Assembly (NCBI GenBank): GCA_028280225.1
Contig: JANQMF010000115.1
Coordinates: 1 to 39,750, forward strand
DNA: 39,750 nucleotides
Direction of reading: 5' to 3'
From: Pseudomonadales bacterium
Lineage (GTDB): Bacteria; Pseudomonadota; Gammaproteobacteria; Pseudomonadales; Azotimanducaceae
Part shown: in pieces, positions 23,581-32,683 of the stretch
Position numbering within the stretch: position 1 is the first letter of the stretch
Layout: every line of letters starts with the position of its first letter
Made by a program: the position numbers and the translations under genes
Notes under the pieces: generated by a model
Database searches by the model: none
The model's input: the letters and a program-made list of their open reading frames with translations, nothing else
What the model was told of the DNA's origin: nothing

Positions 23581-26259
23581 CTACTTCTTTGCCCCGGCTT
23601 TTTTTCTGGCCGGGGTTTTTTTGGCCTTGGGTTTCTTCTCCGGAATTTGCTCAACCCATTTACCGTCCTGATAAAAAGCTTTCCAACCCGTCGCCTTACC
23701 GTCGACCTCGGACTGTACATACTGTTCCTTGGTCTTGCGGCTGTAGCGAATAATCGCGGGAAGGCCATCCGGGTCCTGTTCCGGCGCATCCAGCAAGTAC
23801 GCAAATTTTGGATCCAATTCGTTGGCATGGGGCTTCAGCTCCAAGACCTTGGGTGCCCGGGTTTCACGATGTTTGGGAAACTGGCTGGCCGCCAGGAATA
23901 TCCCCGCGGCACCGTCCCGCAGCAGATAGTGATCGTCCACTTTCTCACAGGCCAGCTCCGGCATGGGCACCGGATCTGCCTTGGGCGGCGCGGGCTCGCC
24001 GTTGCGCAGCAGTTTGCGGGTATTTTTGCACGACATACATCCAAAGTACTTGCCAAAGCGGCCTGACTTCAGCTGCATGTCCGCACCACACTTGTCACAC
24101 TCAAGTACCGGTCCGTCGTAACCCTTTATTTTGAATTGGCCCGCTTCGATCTCAAAACCCGAACAATCCGGGTTGTTGCCGCATATGTGCAGCTTACGGG
24201 TTTCGTCAACCAGATAACCCAGCATGGCTGATCCACATTTGGGACACGTGTGCATGCGGCGAAGGAGTTTGGACTCGCCTTCGTCATCCTTGTCCACGTC
24301 AACGGCTTCCTCACCGGGGATCAGATTCATCGTATGGGTACAGCGCTCCTTCGGTTTGAGGCTATATCCCGAACAACCCAGGAAAACACCGGTGGAACCG
24401 GTGCGGATTTGCATATGGCGGCCACACTTTGCACACTCAATATCCGTATCCGTCGGCTCGTTGGCGCGCATACCCTTGTCCGGATCCTTAGCACCATCCA
24501 GCTTGGTGGAAAAATCACCGTAAAAATTGTCGAGCACCTGATTCCACTTGCTCTCTCCCTCGGCAATCTGGTCCAGCTGACGCTCCATATTTGCGGTGAA
24601 GCCGTAGTCCATCAGGTCCGCAAAATTCTCCGACAACCGGTCCGTGACCAATTCACCAATTTTCTCCGCGTAAAAACGGCGATTGGTCAGGGTGACATAA
24701 CCCCTGTCCTGAATGGTGGAAATAATTGCCGCGTAGGTTGAAGGCCGGCCAATCCCGAGTTTTTCGAGTTCCCGGACCAGGCTGGCCTCACCAAACCGCG
24801 GTGGCGGCTTGGTGAAGTGTTGTACACCTTCTACCTCTTTGAGGTTGAGGACCTCCCCTTCGCTTAAGTCCGGCAACGGGGTATCGTCTTCCTTGCGGGA
24901 GGCCACCGGAAGAATCCGCGTATACCCGTCAAACTGCAGGATGCGTCCACGGACCCGTAATTCAAAATCCCCGGCGCTCACGGTAATGGAAGTACTCAGG
25001 TAGCGTGCATCCGTGGTCTGACAGGCCACAAACTGGCGCCAAATCAAATCGTACAAACGCACCGCATCGGGATCCACCCCGGTCAGGTGCTCCGGCCGGG
25101 TGCCCACATTGGAGGGGCGAATGGCTTCGTGGGCTTCCTGGGCATCAGACTTGCTGGCGTAGACCCGGGGTTGTTCCGGCAGGTAGCGGTCGCCATATTC
25201 GCTTAAGATGTGCTCCCGGCAGGCGTTAACCGCTTCAGCACTCAGATTGGTTGAATCCGTGCGCATATAGGTGATGTAGCCCGCTTCGTACAGGCGCTGG
25301 GCCATGGTCATGGTCTTCTTTACCGAAAAGGACAAGCGTGTGCTGGCCCCCTGTTGCAGCGTAGAGGTGATAAAGGGTGCATTGGGCCGGGTGCGGGTCG
25401 GACGGTCTTCGCGTTTGGACACCACAAAGGTACTGGCGCGCAACGCAGCCAGGGCGGTTTCTGTGGTTTGCTCATCACCGGGCCGAAAGTTCTCTCCCGC
25501 CTGGCGTACAACCTGGAAACGAATGCCATCCGTGTCCCCACCATCTGCCCGTAACAGATCAGCAAATGCCTCCCAATATTCCTCGGGCACAAAGGCGCGA
25601 ATTTCGCGCTCCCGTTCGACAATAAGCTTGACCGCTACGCTTTGTACCCGGCCGGCCGACAACCCCCGGGCGACCTTCGACCAAAGCAGCGGCGATAACT
25701 CAAACCCCACCACCCGGTCGAGAAAACGGCGGGCCTGTTGGGCATGGACCTGATTCATATCCAGGTCACTGGGGGTGGCAAATGCTTCCTGAATGGCCTT
25801 GCGGGTGATTTCGTTAAAGACTACACGCCGGTAGCGCTCCGGATCCCCGCCGATGGTTTCGCGCAGATGCCAGGCGATGGCCTCTCCCTCGCGGTCAAGG
25901 TCCGTGGCCAGATATACGGCATCAGCATTTTCAGCCAGTTTGGTGAGTTCCGCGACAACCTTCTCTTTGCCCGGCAACACCTCATATTCCGCCCGCCAGT
26001 TCTTATCCGGATTGATACCCATGCGTTTAATCAGCTGGTCCCGGGCGCGCTTCTTTTTATAAGCCTCTCTTTTGGCCGGGGACAACGCCTTGGTTTTTGC
26101 CGCCTCTGCTGCCCGAGCCTTAGGATCTGCTGCCTTTCCCCCGGTGGGCAAATCCCGAATATGTCCCACACTGGACTTAACAACATATTCTTTGCCCAGA
26201 TAACGATTAATCGTTTTTGCTTTTGCTGGGGATTCAACAATAACTAAAGATCGCGCCAT
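23581..26259 (-). CDS. topA: DNA topoisomerase I
   Basis: Relaxes negatively supercoiled DNA through a transient 5'-phosphotyrosine bond. It has 892 residues, close to the E. coli enzyme. The Toprim domain has [12 protein letters not shown] (E9) and the acidic cluster TDLDREGE (120-127). The active-site tyrosine is in [13 protein letters not shown], near residue 331. Three four-cysteine zinc ribbons follow ([16 protein letters not shown] and CDKCGADM). The C-terminus is a lysine/alanine-rich tail ([16 protein letters not shown]) that probably contacts DNA or RNA polymerase. A good GGAG ribosome binding site precedes the ATG. The tail codons also encode the lexA terminator on the opposite strand. 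Confidence 0.98.
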   Translation of the reverse strand: MARSLVIVESPAKAKTINRYLGKEYVVKSSVGHIRDLPTGGKAADPKARAAEAAKTKALSPAKREAYKKKRARDQLIKRMGINPDKNWRAEYEVLPGKEKVVAELTKLAENADAVYLATDLDREGEAIAWHLRETIGGDPERYRRVVFNEITRKAIQEAFATPSDLDMNQVHAQQARRFLDRVVGFELSPLLWSKVARGLSAGRVQSVAVKLIVEREREIRAFVPEEYWEAFADLLRADGGDTDGIRFQVVRQAGENFRPGDEQTTETALAALRASTFVVSKREDRPTRTRPNAPFITSTLQQGASTRLSFSVKKTMTMAQRLYEAGYITYMRTDSTNLSAEAVNACREHILSEYGDRYLPEQPRVYASKSDAQEAHEAIRPSNVGTRPEHLTGVDPDAVRLYDLIWRQFVACQTTDARYLSTSITVSAGDFELRVRGRILQFDGYTRILPVASRKEDDTPLPDLSEGEVLNLKEVEGVQHFTKPPPRFGEASLVRELEKLGIGRPSTYAAIISTIQDRGYVTLTNRRFYAEKIGELVTDRLSENFADLMDYGFTANMERQLDQIAEGESKWNQVLDNFYGDFSTKLDGAKDPDKGMRANEPTDTDIECAKCGRHMQIRTGSTGVFLGCSGYSLKPKERCTHTMNLIPGEEAVDVDKDDEGESKLLRRMHTCPKCGSAMLGYLVDETRKLHICGNNPDCSGFEIEAGQFKIKGYDGPVLECDKCGADMQLKSGRFGKYFGCMSCKNTRKLLRNGEPAPPKADPVPMPELACEKVDDHYLLRDGAAGIFLAASQFPKHRETRAPKVLELKPHANELDPKFAYLLDAPEQDPDGLPAIIRYSRKTKEQYVQSEVDGKATGWKAFYQDGKWVEQIPEKKPKAKKTPARKKAGAKK
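23592..23622 (+). terminator. Rho-independent terminator of lexA, inside the topA coding sequence
   Basis: CCCCGGC (23592-23598) and GCCGGGG (23609-23615) form a 7-bp GC stem with a 10-nt loop, followed by seven T residues (23616-23622). It starts 36 nt after the lexA stop. The same bases read on the minus strand encode the last lysine-rich residues of TopA. Confidence 0.8.
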
Positions 26260-26422
26260 ACCACTCCGTGAGGTAATCGAAATAATGCCAATTCACCGGC
26301 ACGCGGGCAGGAATCCACAGCCAGGATGCGCGGTTTATAGGCGCGCTGAGGAAGACTGTCAAGAAACTCCTGGCTTTATTCCCGACCAGGCCCCATAAAA
26401 ACCAGACTCAACGTTAACTTAC

Positions 26423-26998
26423 TTAACCAAAGTATCGTTCCATCAGCTGTCCAATTTGGCCCAGTGTCATACGCATGTCTTCAATCCGGCCATCTTCCCC
26501 GGAAGATTTCTCCAGCCAATAGCACGCCACCGTGCGCGCGGACAAACCAAAGGCCAGAGTATCCTCGGGAAACTCTTCCAGCGACCCCAGCAATTCCTGA
26601 CGTTGGGTAGCATCAAACAACCGCAGAAAGTTCTGCCGGTCCTCGGCATCCGCCAGCGCCCAACCCGGCAGAACCTCCTCAACAGGCACCGTGGGGTTGC
26701 CGGGTACCTTGAGCAGTGTCAGGTCACCGGCATCTGCCAGGGCGCTTGTTGTCAGGCCCTGAAGGGGCAGTTGATAGGCCACACAGGACGTGGACGGACG
26801 CTTTATCACGCCCCCCGCGCTCACCCGTTCATCTGCCTGGGGGTCAAGTTTGGCCACCTGGCTGAGTTTTACACTCAAGCCCTGGGTCCTGGCCAGCTCG
26901 CGTAATTTGCTGAGACGTTTGTCCTTTTCGCTGGGCACCAGATACAACACCGGCCCAATCACCACAACCAGCGCCAACAGCAGGATCAACCAAGTCAT
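26423..26998 (-). CDS. Uncharacterised single-pass inner-membrane protein upstream of topA
   Basis: A 191-residue protein with one N-terminal transmembrane helix (TWLILLLALVVVIGPVLYLV, residues 2-21), then a short basic segment (PSEKDKRLSKLRELARTQG) and a soluble domain of about 150 residues with conserved tryptophans (PGWALADAEDRQNFLRLF). I recognise no catalytic motif. A similar small membrane protein lies next to topA in Pseudomonas, as far as I remember, so it is probably a conserved family member of unknown function. The basic patch after the helix predicts the C-terminal domain in the cytoplasm. The 163-nt gap to topA shows no obvious terminator. Confidence 0.75.
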   Translation of the reverse strand: MTWLILLLALVVVIGPVLYLVPSEKDKRLSKLRELARTQGLSVKLSQVAKLDPQADERVSAGGVIKRPSTSCVAYQLPLQGLTTSALADAGDLTLLKVPGNPTVPVEEVLPGWALADAEDRQNFLRLFDATQRQELLGSLEEFPEDTLAFGLSARTVACYWLEKSSGEDGRIEDMRMTLGQIGQLMERYFG

Positions 26999-27049
26999 AA
27001 CTTACTCAAGCTCTATTCCCCTACCCTATTCCCGCGCTTTCTTCCCAAC

Positions 27050-27066
27050 GGTTTTATTATAAAACC
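27050..27066. other. Perfect hairpin GGTTTTA/TAAAACC
   Basis: A 7-bp perfect inverted repeat with a 3-nt loop in the gap between the divergent membrane-protein and usp genes. There is no U-run on either side, so it is not a convincing terminator; an operator is possible. Confidence 0.3.
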
Positions 27067-27075
27067 AACCATCCC

Positions 27076-27134
27076 GCGGGTCTCGCGCAGGCGAATCTTC
27101 CATTCGCCAGGTTGTGCTCGAAGTCCCGACCCGC
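27076..27134. other. Nested stem structure upstream of the universal stress gene
   Basis: An outer stem GCGGGTC (27076-27082) / GACCCGC (27128-27134) encloses a perfect inner hairpin GGCGAAT (27090-27096) / ATTCGCC (27102-27108) with a 5-nt loop. The element sits 100 nt upstream of the usp start codon, in a 235-nt gap with no gene. It could be a 5' leader structure or a small RNA; no known family is recognised. Confidence 0.35.
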
Positions 27135-27233
27135 ATGCCAGGCATTCCAGACAGAAACTAACCAACGTAAATACCGCCTTGAGGGTAAGGCCCGGTCGTT
27201 GTATCGTCCGCCCAAATAGGGCCGGAGGGTAAC

Positions 27234-27674
27234 ATGTCCGATTATAAAAATATTATGCTGGCGGTAGATCTTACGGAGGAATCCAATGTTGTTGCTGATC
27301 GTGCTCTGAGTATTGTGGAACGCTGTTCCGCAGAGTTACATATTGTGCACGTCATCGAACCCTTAAGCTTGGCTTACGGCGGGGACGTTCCCATGGACCT
27401 TTCCTCGGTACAGGAACAAATCCAGGAACAAGCCAAGTCCCACCTGAGCGAATTTGCCAACCGGTTGAAGGTGCCTGCTGAACGCCAACATCTGATTTTT
27501 GGGCGCCCGGAAAGCGAAATTCAACGGGTGGCGGACGAGGCAGGTTCTGATCTGATTGTGGTAGGTAGTCACGGTCGGCACGGTTTAGCGCTTCTTTTGG
27601 GGTCCACGGCTAACGGTGTGCTGCACGGCGCTTCGTGTGATGTATTGGCTGTACGTGTTGGTGATTCTGAATAA
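27234..27674 (+). CDS. Universal stress protein, UspA family
   Basis: A single-domain 146-residue cytoplasmic protein of the alpha/beta nucleotide-binding UspA fold. The fold starts KNIMLAVDLTEESN, and the phosphate-binding loop is the G-x2-G-x(9)-G-S/T type: VVGSHGRHGLALLLGSTANGV. This points to the ATP-binding subgroup. The ribosome binding site GGAGG lies 6 nt before the ATG. Its stop is 14 nt beyond the start assigned to the lytic transglycosylase, so the two probably form one transcript, although their functions are not obviously linked. The first part of the gene is more AT-rich than its neighbours. Expression on growth arrest is usual for the family. Confidence 0.94.
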   Translation: MSDYKNIMLAVDLTEESNVVADRALSIVERCSAELHIVHVIEPLSLAYGGDVPMDLSSVQEQIQEQAKSHLSEFANRLKVPAERQHLIFGRPESEIQRVADEAGSDLIVVGSHGRHGLALLLGSTANGVLHGASCDVLAVRVGDSE

Positions 27675-29628
27675 AGACAAACGGGTTCAAACAAGACCAA
27701 GGACAACCGCGATTCCCGGCCGGCTGGGGTTTATGCTATTGGTATTTGCCTTGGCTTCGGGTACCGCCGCCGCAATGGCGCCAGGTTCGGACTTTGCTCT
27801 GCGCAATAAGTTTAAGGACGCCAGAGAACAGCTCAAAAACGGGCAACTGAGCGAATACAAAAAGAGTCTACAAGCCCTGGACGGCTATATTTTGCGTCCC
27901 TACCTGGACTACTACTATCTCAACGCACGTATCAAATCCGCCAGGAAATCGGAGGTGTTGGCCTTTCGGGACAAGCATGGGGATCTGCCCGCCACCAGAC
28001 TGTTGTACCGCCGCTGGCTGAAGGCGCTGGGCACCAGCCGTCAATGGCGCACCTTCAAGGCAAACTATGAACCATCATCCAATGCTGAACTCAGGTGTTA
28101 TTATCTGCGCTCGCTGTACGGTACCGGACAAAAACAACAGGCCCTGGCTCAAACTACCAGCCTGTGGCTGCAACCCACCTCTCAACCCAAGGCTTGTGAT
28201 CCGCTGTTTGAGGTATGGCGGCGAAGTGAACACTTCACCGAAGAAGTGGCCTGGCAGCGCCTGCATGCAGCCATTATCGCTGACCAACGAACGCTGGCAA
28301 ACTATCTAACGCGATATTTCAGCGGCGCCAACAAGGTTGCCGCAACCACATTCTACAACACCCACATTGGCCCCAGCCGCATCACCCGGCACGGTCAATT
28401 TACAACAGACAACGCCAAGTATCGCCAGATTATTGCCAACGCCCTGCAGCGGCTTGCCCGGCGCAGCCCGGAAAAAGCGCAAAGTGCGTGGCAAAAGTAC
28501 CAGGCCAGCCACCAATTTGGTGCCGCCGTTGCGCAGACCATCAACGAAAAGATAATGCTGGAACTGGCTGAAGAGGGCCGGTTTCCGGACCTGGGTACCC
28601 TCAAGATCTCATTTTCCAACCACACCATTGAGGGTATGGCCCTGACCTCAGTCCGCGCCCAGCACTGGGAGCAGACGGAGTACTGGATCAGCCAACTCCC
28701 GGATGATCTGCGGCAAAAATCCCAATGGCTGTACTGGCGGGCGCGGGCGCTGGACATGCTTTCCGGTGATGATCCGCTGATCCATGCCAACTACACCAAA
28801 CTTGCCCGTCAACGCCATTACTATGGCTTTCTGGCAGCCCGCAATCTGGGTGTTCCCGGGCGCATGAACGCGGCGGAACAAAACTTCAGCAATCTTGACG
28901 CAACCCTGTCCCTGCGTCATCCCGGCATTGCCCGGGCGCTGGAACTTTTTGCCGTGGGTGACGACCTGAATGGCCGCCGGGAGTGGTACCAGGCCCTGGA
29001 CAGTCTAACCCCTGCACAAAAAACCATGGCGGCGGAACTTGCCAACCAGGTGGGGCTGACCCCTTTGTCTATTCTTACCGCAAACATCGCAGAGGCCACC
29101 GATCATCTGCACCTGCGTTTTCCATTGAGCCACGAACAGGCATTCAGGCAAGGTGCCCTTTCCAGCGGCCTGCCCACTGCCTTTTTGCTGGCGGTAGCCC
29201 GCCAGGAATCAGCCATGGAGCCCAAGGCCCGCTCCACCGCGGATGCCCGGGGCCTGATGCAGCTATTACCCAGTACCGCAAAACTGGTGGCGCGCAGAGC
29301 CAAACAACGCAGCCCAAGCGCCAACGACCTGTATGATCCAACCACCAATATCAACCTCGGCAGTTACCACCTGGCCTGGCTGATGGAACGCTACCGGCAT
29401 CAGGCACCGCTGGCTATTGCCGCCTACAACGCCGGTGAACATCGGGTTGACCGCTGGATCAAGGAAGCTGATCAACTACCCATGGATGTCTGGATTGAAC
29501 GCATTCCTTTCCGGGAAACCCGCAACTACGTAAAGAACGTTTTGGCCTTTCGACACGTCTATGCCAACCGCCTGCAATCCCCCTCACCCATTCTCAGTTC
29601 CGTGGAGCAACAGGTGAGCGCCCGCTGA
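27661..29628 (+). CDS. slt: Soluble lytic murein transglycosylase
   Basis: Cleaves the MurNAc-GlcNAc bond of peptidoglycan with formation of 1,6-anhydro-MurNAc. A long alpha-superhelical U-domain (about 40-450, LKNGQLSEYKKSLQALDGYI onward) precedes the lysozyme-like catalytic domain. The catalytic glutamate is in VARQESAMEPKA, followed by ADARGLMQLLPSTA and AIAAYNAGEHRVDRW. The start is uncertain. GTG 27661 gives a basic N-region plus a hydrophobic signal core (GFMLLVFALASGTAAAMA). ATG 27733, behind GGGG, gives only the hydrophobic core. Starts farther upstream lie inside usp. The stop overlaps the tatD ATG by one base. Confidence 0.93.
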   Translation: MILNKDKRVQTRPRTTAIPGRLGFMLLVFALASGTAAAMAPGSDFALRNKFKDAREQLKNGQLSEYKKSLQALDGYILRPYLDYYYLNARIKSARKSEVLAFRDKHGDLPATRLLYRRWLKALGTSRQWRTFKANYEPSSNAELRCYYLRSLYGTGQKQQALAQTTSLWLQPTSQPKACDPLFEVWRRSEHFTEEVAWQRLHAAIIADQRTLANYLTRYFSGANKVAATTFYNTHIGPSRITRHGQFTTDNAKYRQIIANALQRLARRSPEKAQSAWQKYQASHQFGAAVAQTINEKIMLELAEEGRFPDLGTLKISFSNHTIEGMALTSVRAQHWEQTEYWISQLPDDLRQKSQWLYWRARALDMLSGDDPLIHANYTKLARQRHYYGFLAARNLGVPGRMNAAEQNFSNLDATLSLRHPGIARALELFAVGDDLNGRREWYQALDSLTPAQKTMAAELANQVGLTPLSILTANIAEATDHLHLRFPLSHEQAFRQGALSSGLPTAFLLAVARQESAMEPKARSTADARGLMQLLPSTAKLVARRAKQRSPSANDLYDPTTNINLGSYHLAWLMERYRHQAPLAIAAYNAGEHRVDRWIKEADQLPMDVWIERIPFRETRNYVKNVLAFRHVYANRLQSPSPILSSVEQQVSAR

Positions 29629-30440
29629 TGCTGTTTGACGTGTGCGTTAACCTGTTGAATTCACAATTCAATTCGGATCGAGAGGCAGTCATTGAACGGG
29701 CCCACAACGCAGGTGTTGGGAAGCTGTTGATTACCGCTACGAATCTGGCAACCAGCACCCAGGCCATTGTATGGTCACAACCGCCCTCACGCTGGTGTAC
29801 CGCCGGCATTCATCCCCATGATGCAACCGACCTGCCACCCACCTGGCTGGAGGAACTCACCCACCTGGCGCAGCACAAACATGTTGTGGCTGTTGGCGAA
29901 ACAGGTTTGGACTTCTACCGCAACTTCAGCCCCAGGACACTTCAAATTGAGGTATTTGACCAACAAATCGGATTGGCCGCCAGACTGGGTAAACCCCTGT
30001 TTGTCCATGACCGGGACAGTAAGGGTGAGGTTTATCAGCGCTTACAAAAGGCGGGTGATCTACCACCGGTTTTGATCCATTGTTTTACCGGCACCCGGGC
30101 TGATCTGGAGGCCTATCTGGCAGCGGGATTTTACATTGGCATTACCGGGTGGGTGGCTGATCCCCGGCGGGGTGACACCCTGCGCGAGCTGGTCCCCCAT
30201 ATCCCCCTTGAACGGCTGGTGATTGAAACCGATGCCCCGTTCTTGAAACCACACAACACGCCGGCTGACTTTCTCGATGACCACAATTTGCCCGCCAAGT
30301 TCAAGCGCCGGAACGAACCCGCCCTGTTGCCCCGGGTATTGGAGGCCATCACGCACCTCCGTCCGGAATCCGCGGCCGAGGTGGCCCGGGCCACCGCGGA
30401 CAATGCCGCAATCTTGTTTGGTTTACAGGACAGCGCTTAA
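29628..30440 (+). CDS. tatD: TatD-family metal-dependent DNase
   Basis: A 270-residue TIM-barrel metallohydrolase. The start FDVCVNLLNSQFNSDR, the block TAGIHPHDATD, the metal-site GETGLDFYRNFS, IHCFTGTRADLEAYLAAGFY and the ETDAPFL aspartate motif follow E. coli TatD closely, including FTGTR and ITGWVADPRRG. TatD is a 3'-5' exonuclease linked to DNA repair and not part of protein export, despite its name. Its ATG overlaps the slt stop codon (TGATG), so the two are translationally coupled. The 3' end overlaps the convergent glutaredoxin-like gene by three bases. Confidence 0.93.
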   Translation: MLFDVCVNLLNSQFNSDREAVIERAHNAGVGKLLITATNLATSTQAIVWSQPPSRWCTAGIHPHDATDLPPTWLEELTHLAQHKHVVAVGETGLDFYRNFSPRTLQIEVFDQQIGLAARLGKPLFVHDRDSKGEVYQRLQKAGDLPPVLIHCFTGTRADLEAYLAAGFYIGITGWVADPRRGDTLRELVPHIPLERLVIETDAPFLKPHNTPADFLDDHNLPAKFKRRNEPALLPRVLEAITHLRPESAAEVARATADNAAILFGLQDSA

Positions 30441-30673
30441 CGGTTAACCGCGGTGTGCAAAAAGTGTTCAATACCGTCCGCTGCCCCTTCATAAACCGCG
30501 TCTCCCAAAGTCAGCACCGGGATACGCTCCGCATATTGATGCAACAACTTATCCGAAGAAACAATATCAATTACTTCCAGACTCAAGCCGCCTGAATTAA
30601 CCTGCAACAAGGTGTCCAAAAACTGTTCACACAGGCTGCAATCCGCGGTGGTGTATAACCTGAGCTTGTTCAT
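30437..30673 (-). CDS. Glutaredoxin-like protein (DUF836 family)
   Basis: A 78-residue thioredoxin-fold protein. The first strand and redox motif read KLRLYTTADCSLCEQFLDTL, with C-x-x-C as CSLC. The cis-proline loop is in ERIPVLTLGD. I chose the ATG at 30673, which starts directly before the first beta strand as in relatives; the longer frame to 30727 adds 18 residues of no recognisable fold. DUF836 proteins are small oxidoreductases of unknown partner. It converges on tatD with a three-base overlap and stands alone on the minus strand. Confidence 0.85.
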   Translation of the reverse strand: MNKLRLYTTADCSLCEQFLDTLLQVNSGGLSLEVIDIVSSDKLLHQYAERIPVLTLGDAVYEGAADGIEHFLHTAVNR

Positions 30674-30830
30674 GACCAGGTTAACCACCTTGGGAGATGC
30701 GGCGGGCAAAAGGCAAAGTGCAAGCACATCAAGACTATGGATTCCCTGTTAATCAGTTCATGGGCGCAAGTTTGAGGATACATGGAATGTCCGCTTTATT
30801 TAACACGCCGGCAATGGGTAAGATCACGCC

Positions 30831-31847
30831 ATGATATTTGCAAAGCGGCTTGCCCCCAAAGCCTTTGTGCACAACTTTCCCTTGCCGGTAACCGGCGAAG
30901 CACAATGGCAGTATAAGGGCAACGGACATTGGCGTACCTCCATAACCCTCAACGGGCTGCCGAACAATCACATTCTTGTGCCCAGCTTTTGCGCCATGAA
31001 TGCGGCCTACACGCACCAGTTTACCGCCCTGGGCACCCACCCCCATATCAACTGCCCATTGCATCCGGTCCCTAATGCCGACCCGCCCGGCACAACCCAG
31101 CCGAGTGACGGTGCGCTTTCTGCGCATATTGACTGTTGGCATACACATGCGGATCTGACCCACCTGGTGGTGCAATTGGACGTTCATATCCCGGGCCGGC
31201 AAGCAGCCCGGATACGCCAAAACGCGGACCCGCAGTTTCCCCTTGATCATTTGATTTCCATTACCGGCCGGCCTCTTGAATTGGCCGGCGCCGCGGATGG
31301 CTGGCCGCTGAACCCAAGCCTGTTAAGCACGGGGCAACCCGGAGCACCCGGCCGGATCTACAGTCAAATGCTGGCGCAGGAGCAGATCAAACACCGCATC
31401 TGCTCACCCACCGCCCTGGCCATGGCGCTGAGCCGGAGCCCCGCACCACCCTCCTGGCAGGATACCATCAACGCCTGTTACGACCCTGCCACCAAGGCTT
31501 ATGGTGCCTGGCCCCTGGCCATCAAGTGGGCGGGAAAATGTGGCGTTGTGGCCGCCATCGAAACCTTCAGTGATTGGCACCTGCCCCAACATATCCTCAA
31601 TCAGGGCACACCCATTATCTGTAGCATTCGTTTTGCCAAGGGCGAATTGACCGGCGCACCCATGGCAACAAGCGGCGGACATCTGGTCCTGCTGGCCGGC
31701 ATCGACGCAGAACGTGTGCAAGTGTACGATCCTGCTGCACCCGACAAGGATTCCGTGTTGACAACATATTCGACGCAAGAATTTGCAAACGCCTGGTTTC
31801 GCCGGCGCGGCGCCGCTTACGTTTTCAGCCGGCTGCAAATCCCTTAG
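30831..31847 (+). CDS. C39-like (papain-fold) peptidase family protein
   Basis: A 338-residue protein. The C-terminal half (about 180-335) has the layout of the peptidase_C39_2 family: a putative catalytic cysteine in HRICSPTALAMALS, a histidine in ATSGGHLVLLAGID, and an aspartate-containing VQVYDPAAPDKDS. The N-terminal half (about 1-175) is a beta-rich region with WQYKGNGHWRTSIT and TGEAQW, not recognised as any named domain. No signal peptide is visible, so it is probably cytoplasmic. The family includes bacteriocin-leader and transglutaminase-like enzymes; no peptide substrate gene is nearby. A small membrane protein gene follows after 4 nt. Confidence 0.75.
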   Translation: MIFAKRLAPKAFVHNFPLPVTGEAQWQYKGNGHWRTSITLNGLPNNHILVPSFCAMNAAYTHQFTALGTHPHINCPLHPVPNADPPGTTQPSDGALSAHIDCWHTHADLTHLVVQLDVHIPGRQAARIRQNADPQFPLDHLISITGRPLELAGAADGWPLNPSLLSTGQPGAPGRIYSQMLAQEQIKHRICSPTALAMALSRSPAPPSWQDTINACYDPATKAYGAWPLAIKWAGKCGVVAAIETFSDWHLPQHILNQGTPIICSIRFAKGELTGAPMATSGGHLVLLAGIDAERVQVYDPAAPDKDSVLTTYSTQEFANAWFRRRGAAYVFSRLQIP

Positions 31848-31851
31848 GTCC

Positions 31852-32097
31852 ATGCACCTGCGTTTGCTGCTGCGTTTTTTGCTCCTTGCCCTGGGGTTTG
31901 CCCTGAGTACTCACGGCATGCTGGGCTGGCAGGAGATCCACTTTGACATGTCCAGGATGTGGACCTGGGGTGAAGATATTGGCCTGCACCCGGTATTTAT
32001 CATGATCTTTGGCCTGGCCCTGATTCCGCCAACCCTGTGGGAGATATTTATTCTGGAGATCTCCCGGGACGACGACTCGGATACACCAACCTCTTGA
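31852..32097 (+). CDS. Small two-helix membrane protein
   Basis: An 81-residue protein starting at ATG 31852, 4 nt after the C39-like gene. Two hydrophobic segments, RLLLRFLLLALGFALSTHG (about 4-22) and HPVFIMIFGLALIPPTLWEI (about 46-65), are joined by a short polar loop containing MSRMWTWGEDIG, with an acidic tail (SRDDDSDTPTS). An earlier in-frame start at 31783 would lie inside the preceding gene and is unlikely. No family is recognised. The tight spacing suggests co-expression with the C39-like protein, and the GNAT gene follows 26 nt later. Confidence 0.6.
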   Translation: MHLRLLLRFLLLALGFALSTHGMLGWQEIHFDMSRMWTWGEDIGLHPVFIMIFGLALIPPTLWEIFILEISRDDDSDTPTS

Positions 32098-32123
32098 TCA
32101 TGCCCCTGGCCATGCTGTAAATC

Positions 32124-32648
32124 ATGAAAGGCGAACGTACCTACATTCGAAAAATTAACCGCCAGGATGAGGCGGAATTTGTTGCGTTAATGAAAAACAG
32201 CGCGGATCTGCATACCCCCTGGATCAGCCCACCCACCAACGGCATTCTGTTCAAGTACTACTTACATCGGATTGCCCAGGAAGATCATGAAGGTCTTGCC
32301 GTATGCCGGCATCAAGACAACCGAATTGTTGGGGCGGTCAACATCAACAATATTGTAAGAGGTTCTTTCCTCAGCGCCTCGCTGGGTTACTATGTGGGCG
32401 CAGAATTTCACGGGCTTGGATATATGCAGGAGGGGCTGGGGCTGGTGGTGGACTACGCCATGAATACCCTGGGCCTGCACCGTCTTGAGGCCAATATTCA
32501 GCCGGAAAATAAACGTTCCCAGCAATTGGTGGCACGATGCGGCTTCAGCAAGGAGGGTTATTCGAAGAACTTTTTATACATCGACGGTGCCTGGCGGGAT
32601 CATGAACGTTGGTGCATTGTCGCCGAGCGGACCTCACTAAAACCCTGA
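32124..32648 (+). CDS. GNAT acetyltransferase, RimJ/RimL type
   Basis: A 174-residue N-acetyltransferase that moves an acetyl group from acetyl-CoA to an amine, in this subgroup usually the N-terminus of a ribosomal protein. The acetyl-CoA-binding segment is YYVGAEFHGLGYMQEGLGLV (the Q/R-x-x-G-x-G/A region in slightly altered form). The subgroup hallmark follows: LHRLEANIQPENKRSQQL, then ARCGFSKEGY and GAWRDHERW. RimJ acts on ribosomal protein S5, RimL on L7/L12; which applies here is not decided by sequence. ddl starts 35 nt downstream on the same strand. Confidence 0.85.
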   Translation: MKGERTYIRKINRQDEAEFVALMKNSADLHTPWISPPTNGILFKYYLHRIAQEDHEGLAVCRHQDNRIVGAVNINNIVRGSFLSASLGYYVGAEFHGLGYMQEGLGLVVDYAMNTLGLHRLEANIQPENKRSQQLVARCGFSKEGYSKNFLYIDGAWRDHERWCIVAERTSLKP

Positions 32649-32683
32649 CCGCCCAGAATCACGACATGGACTGATCTGAAACT

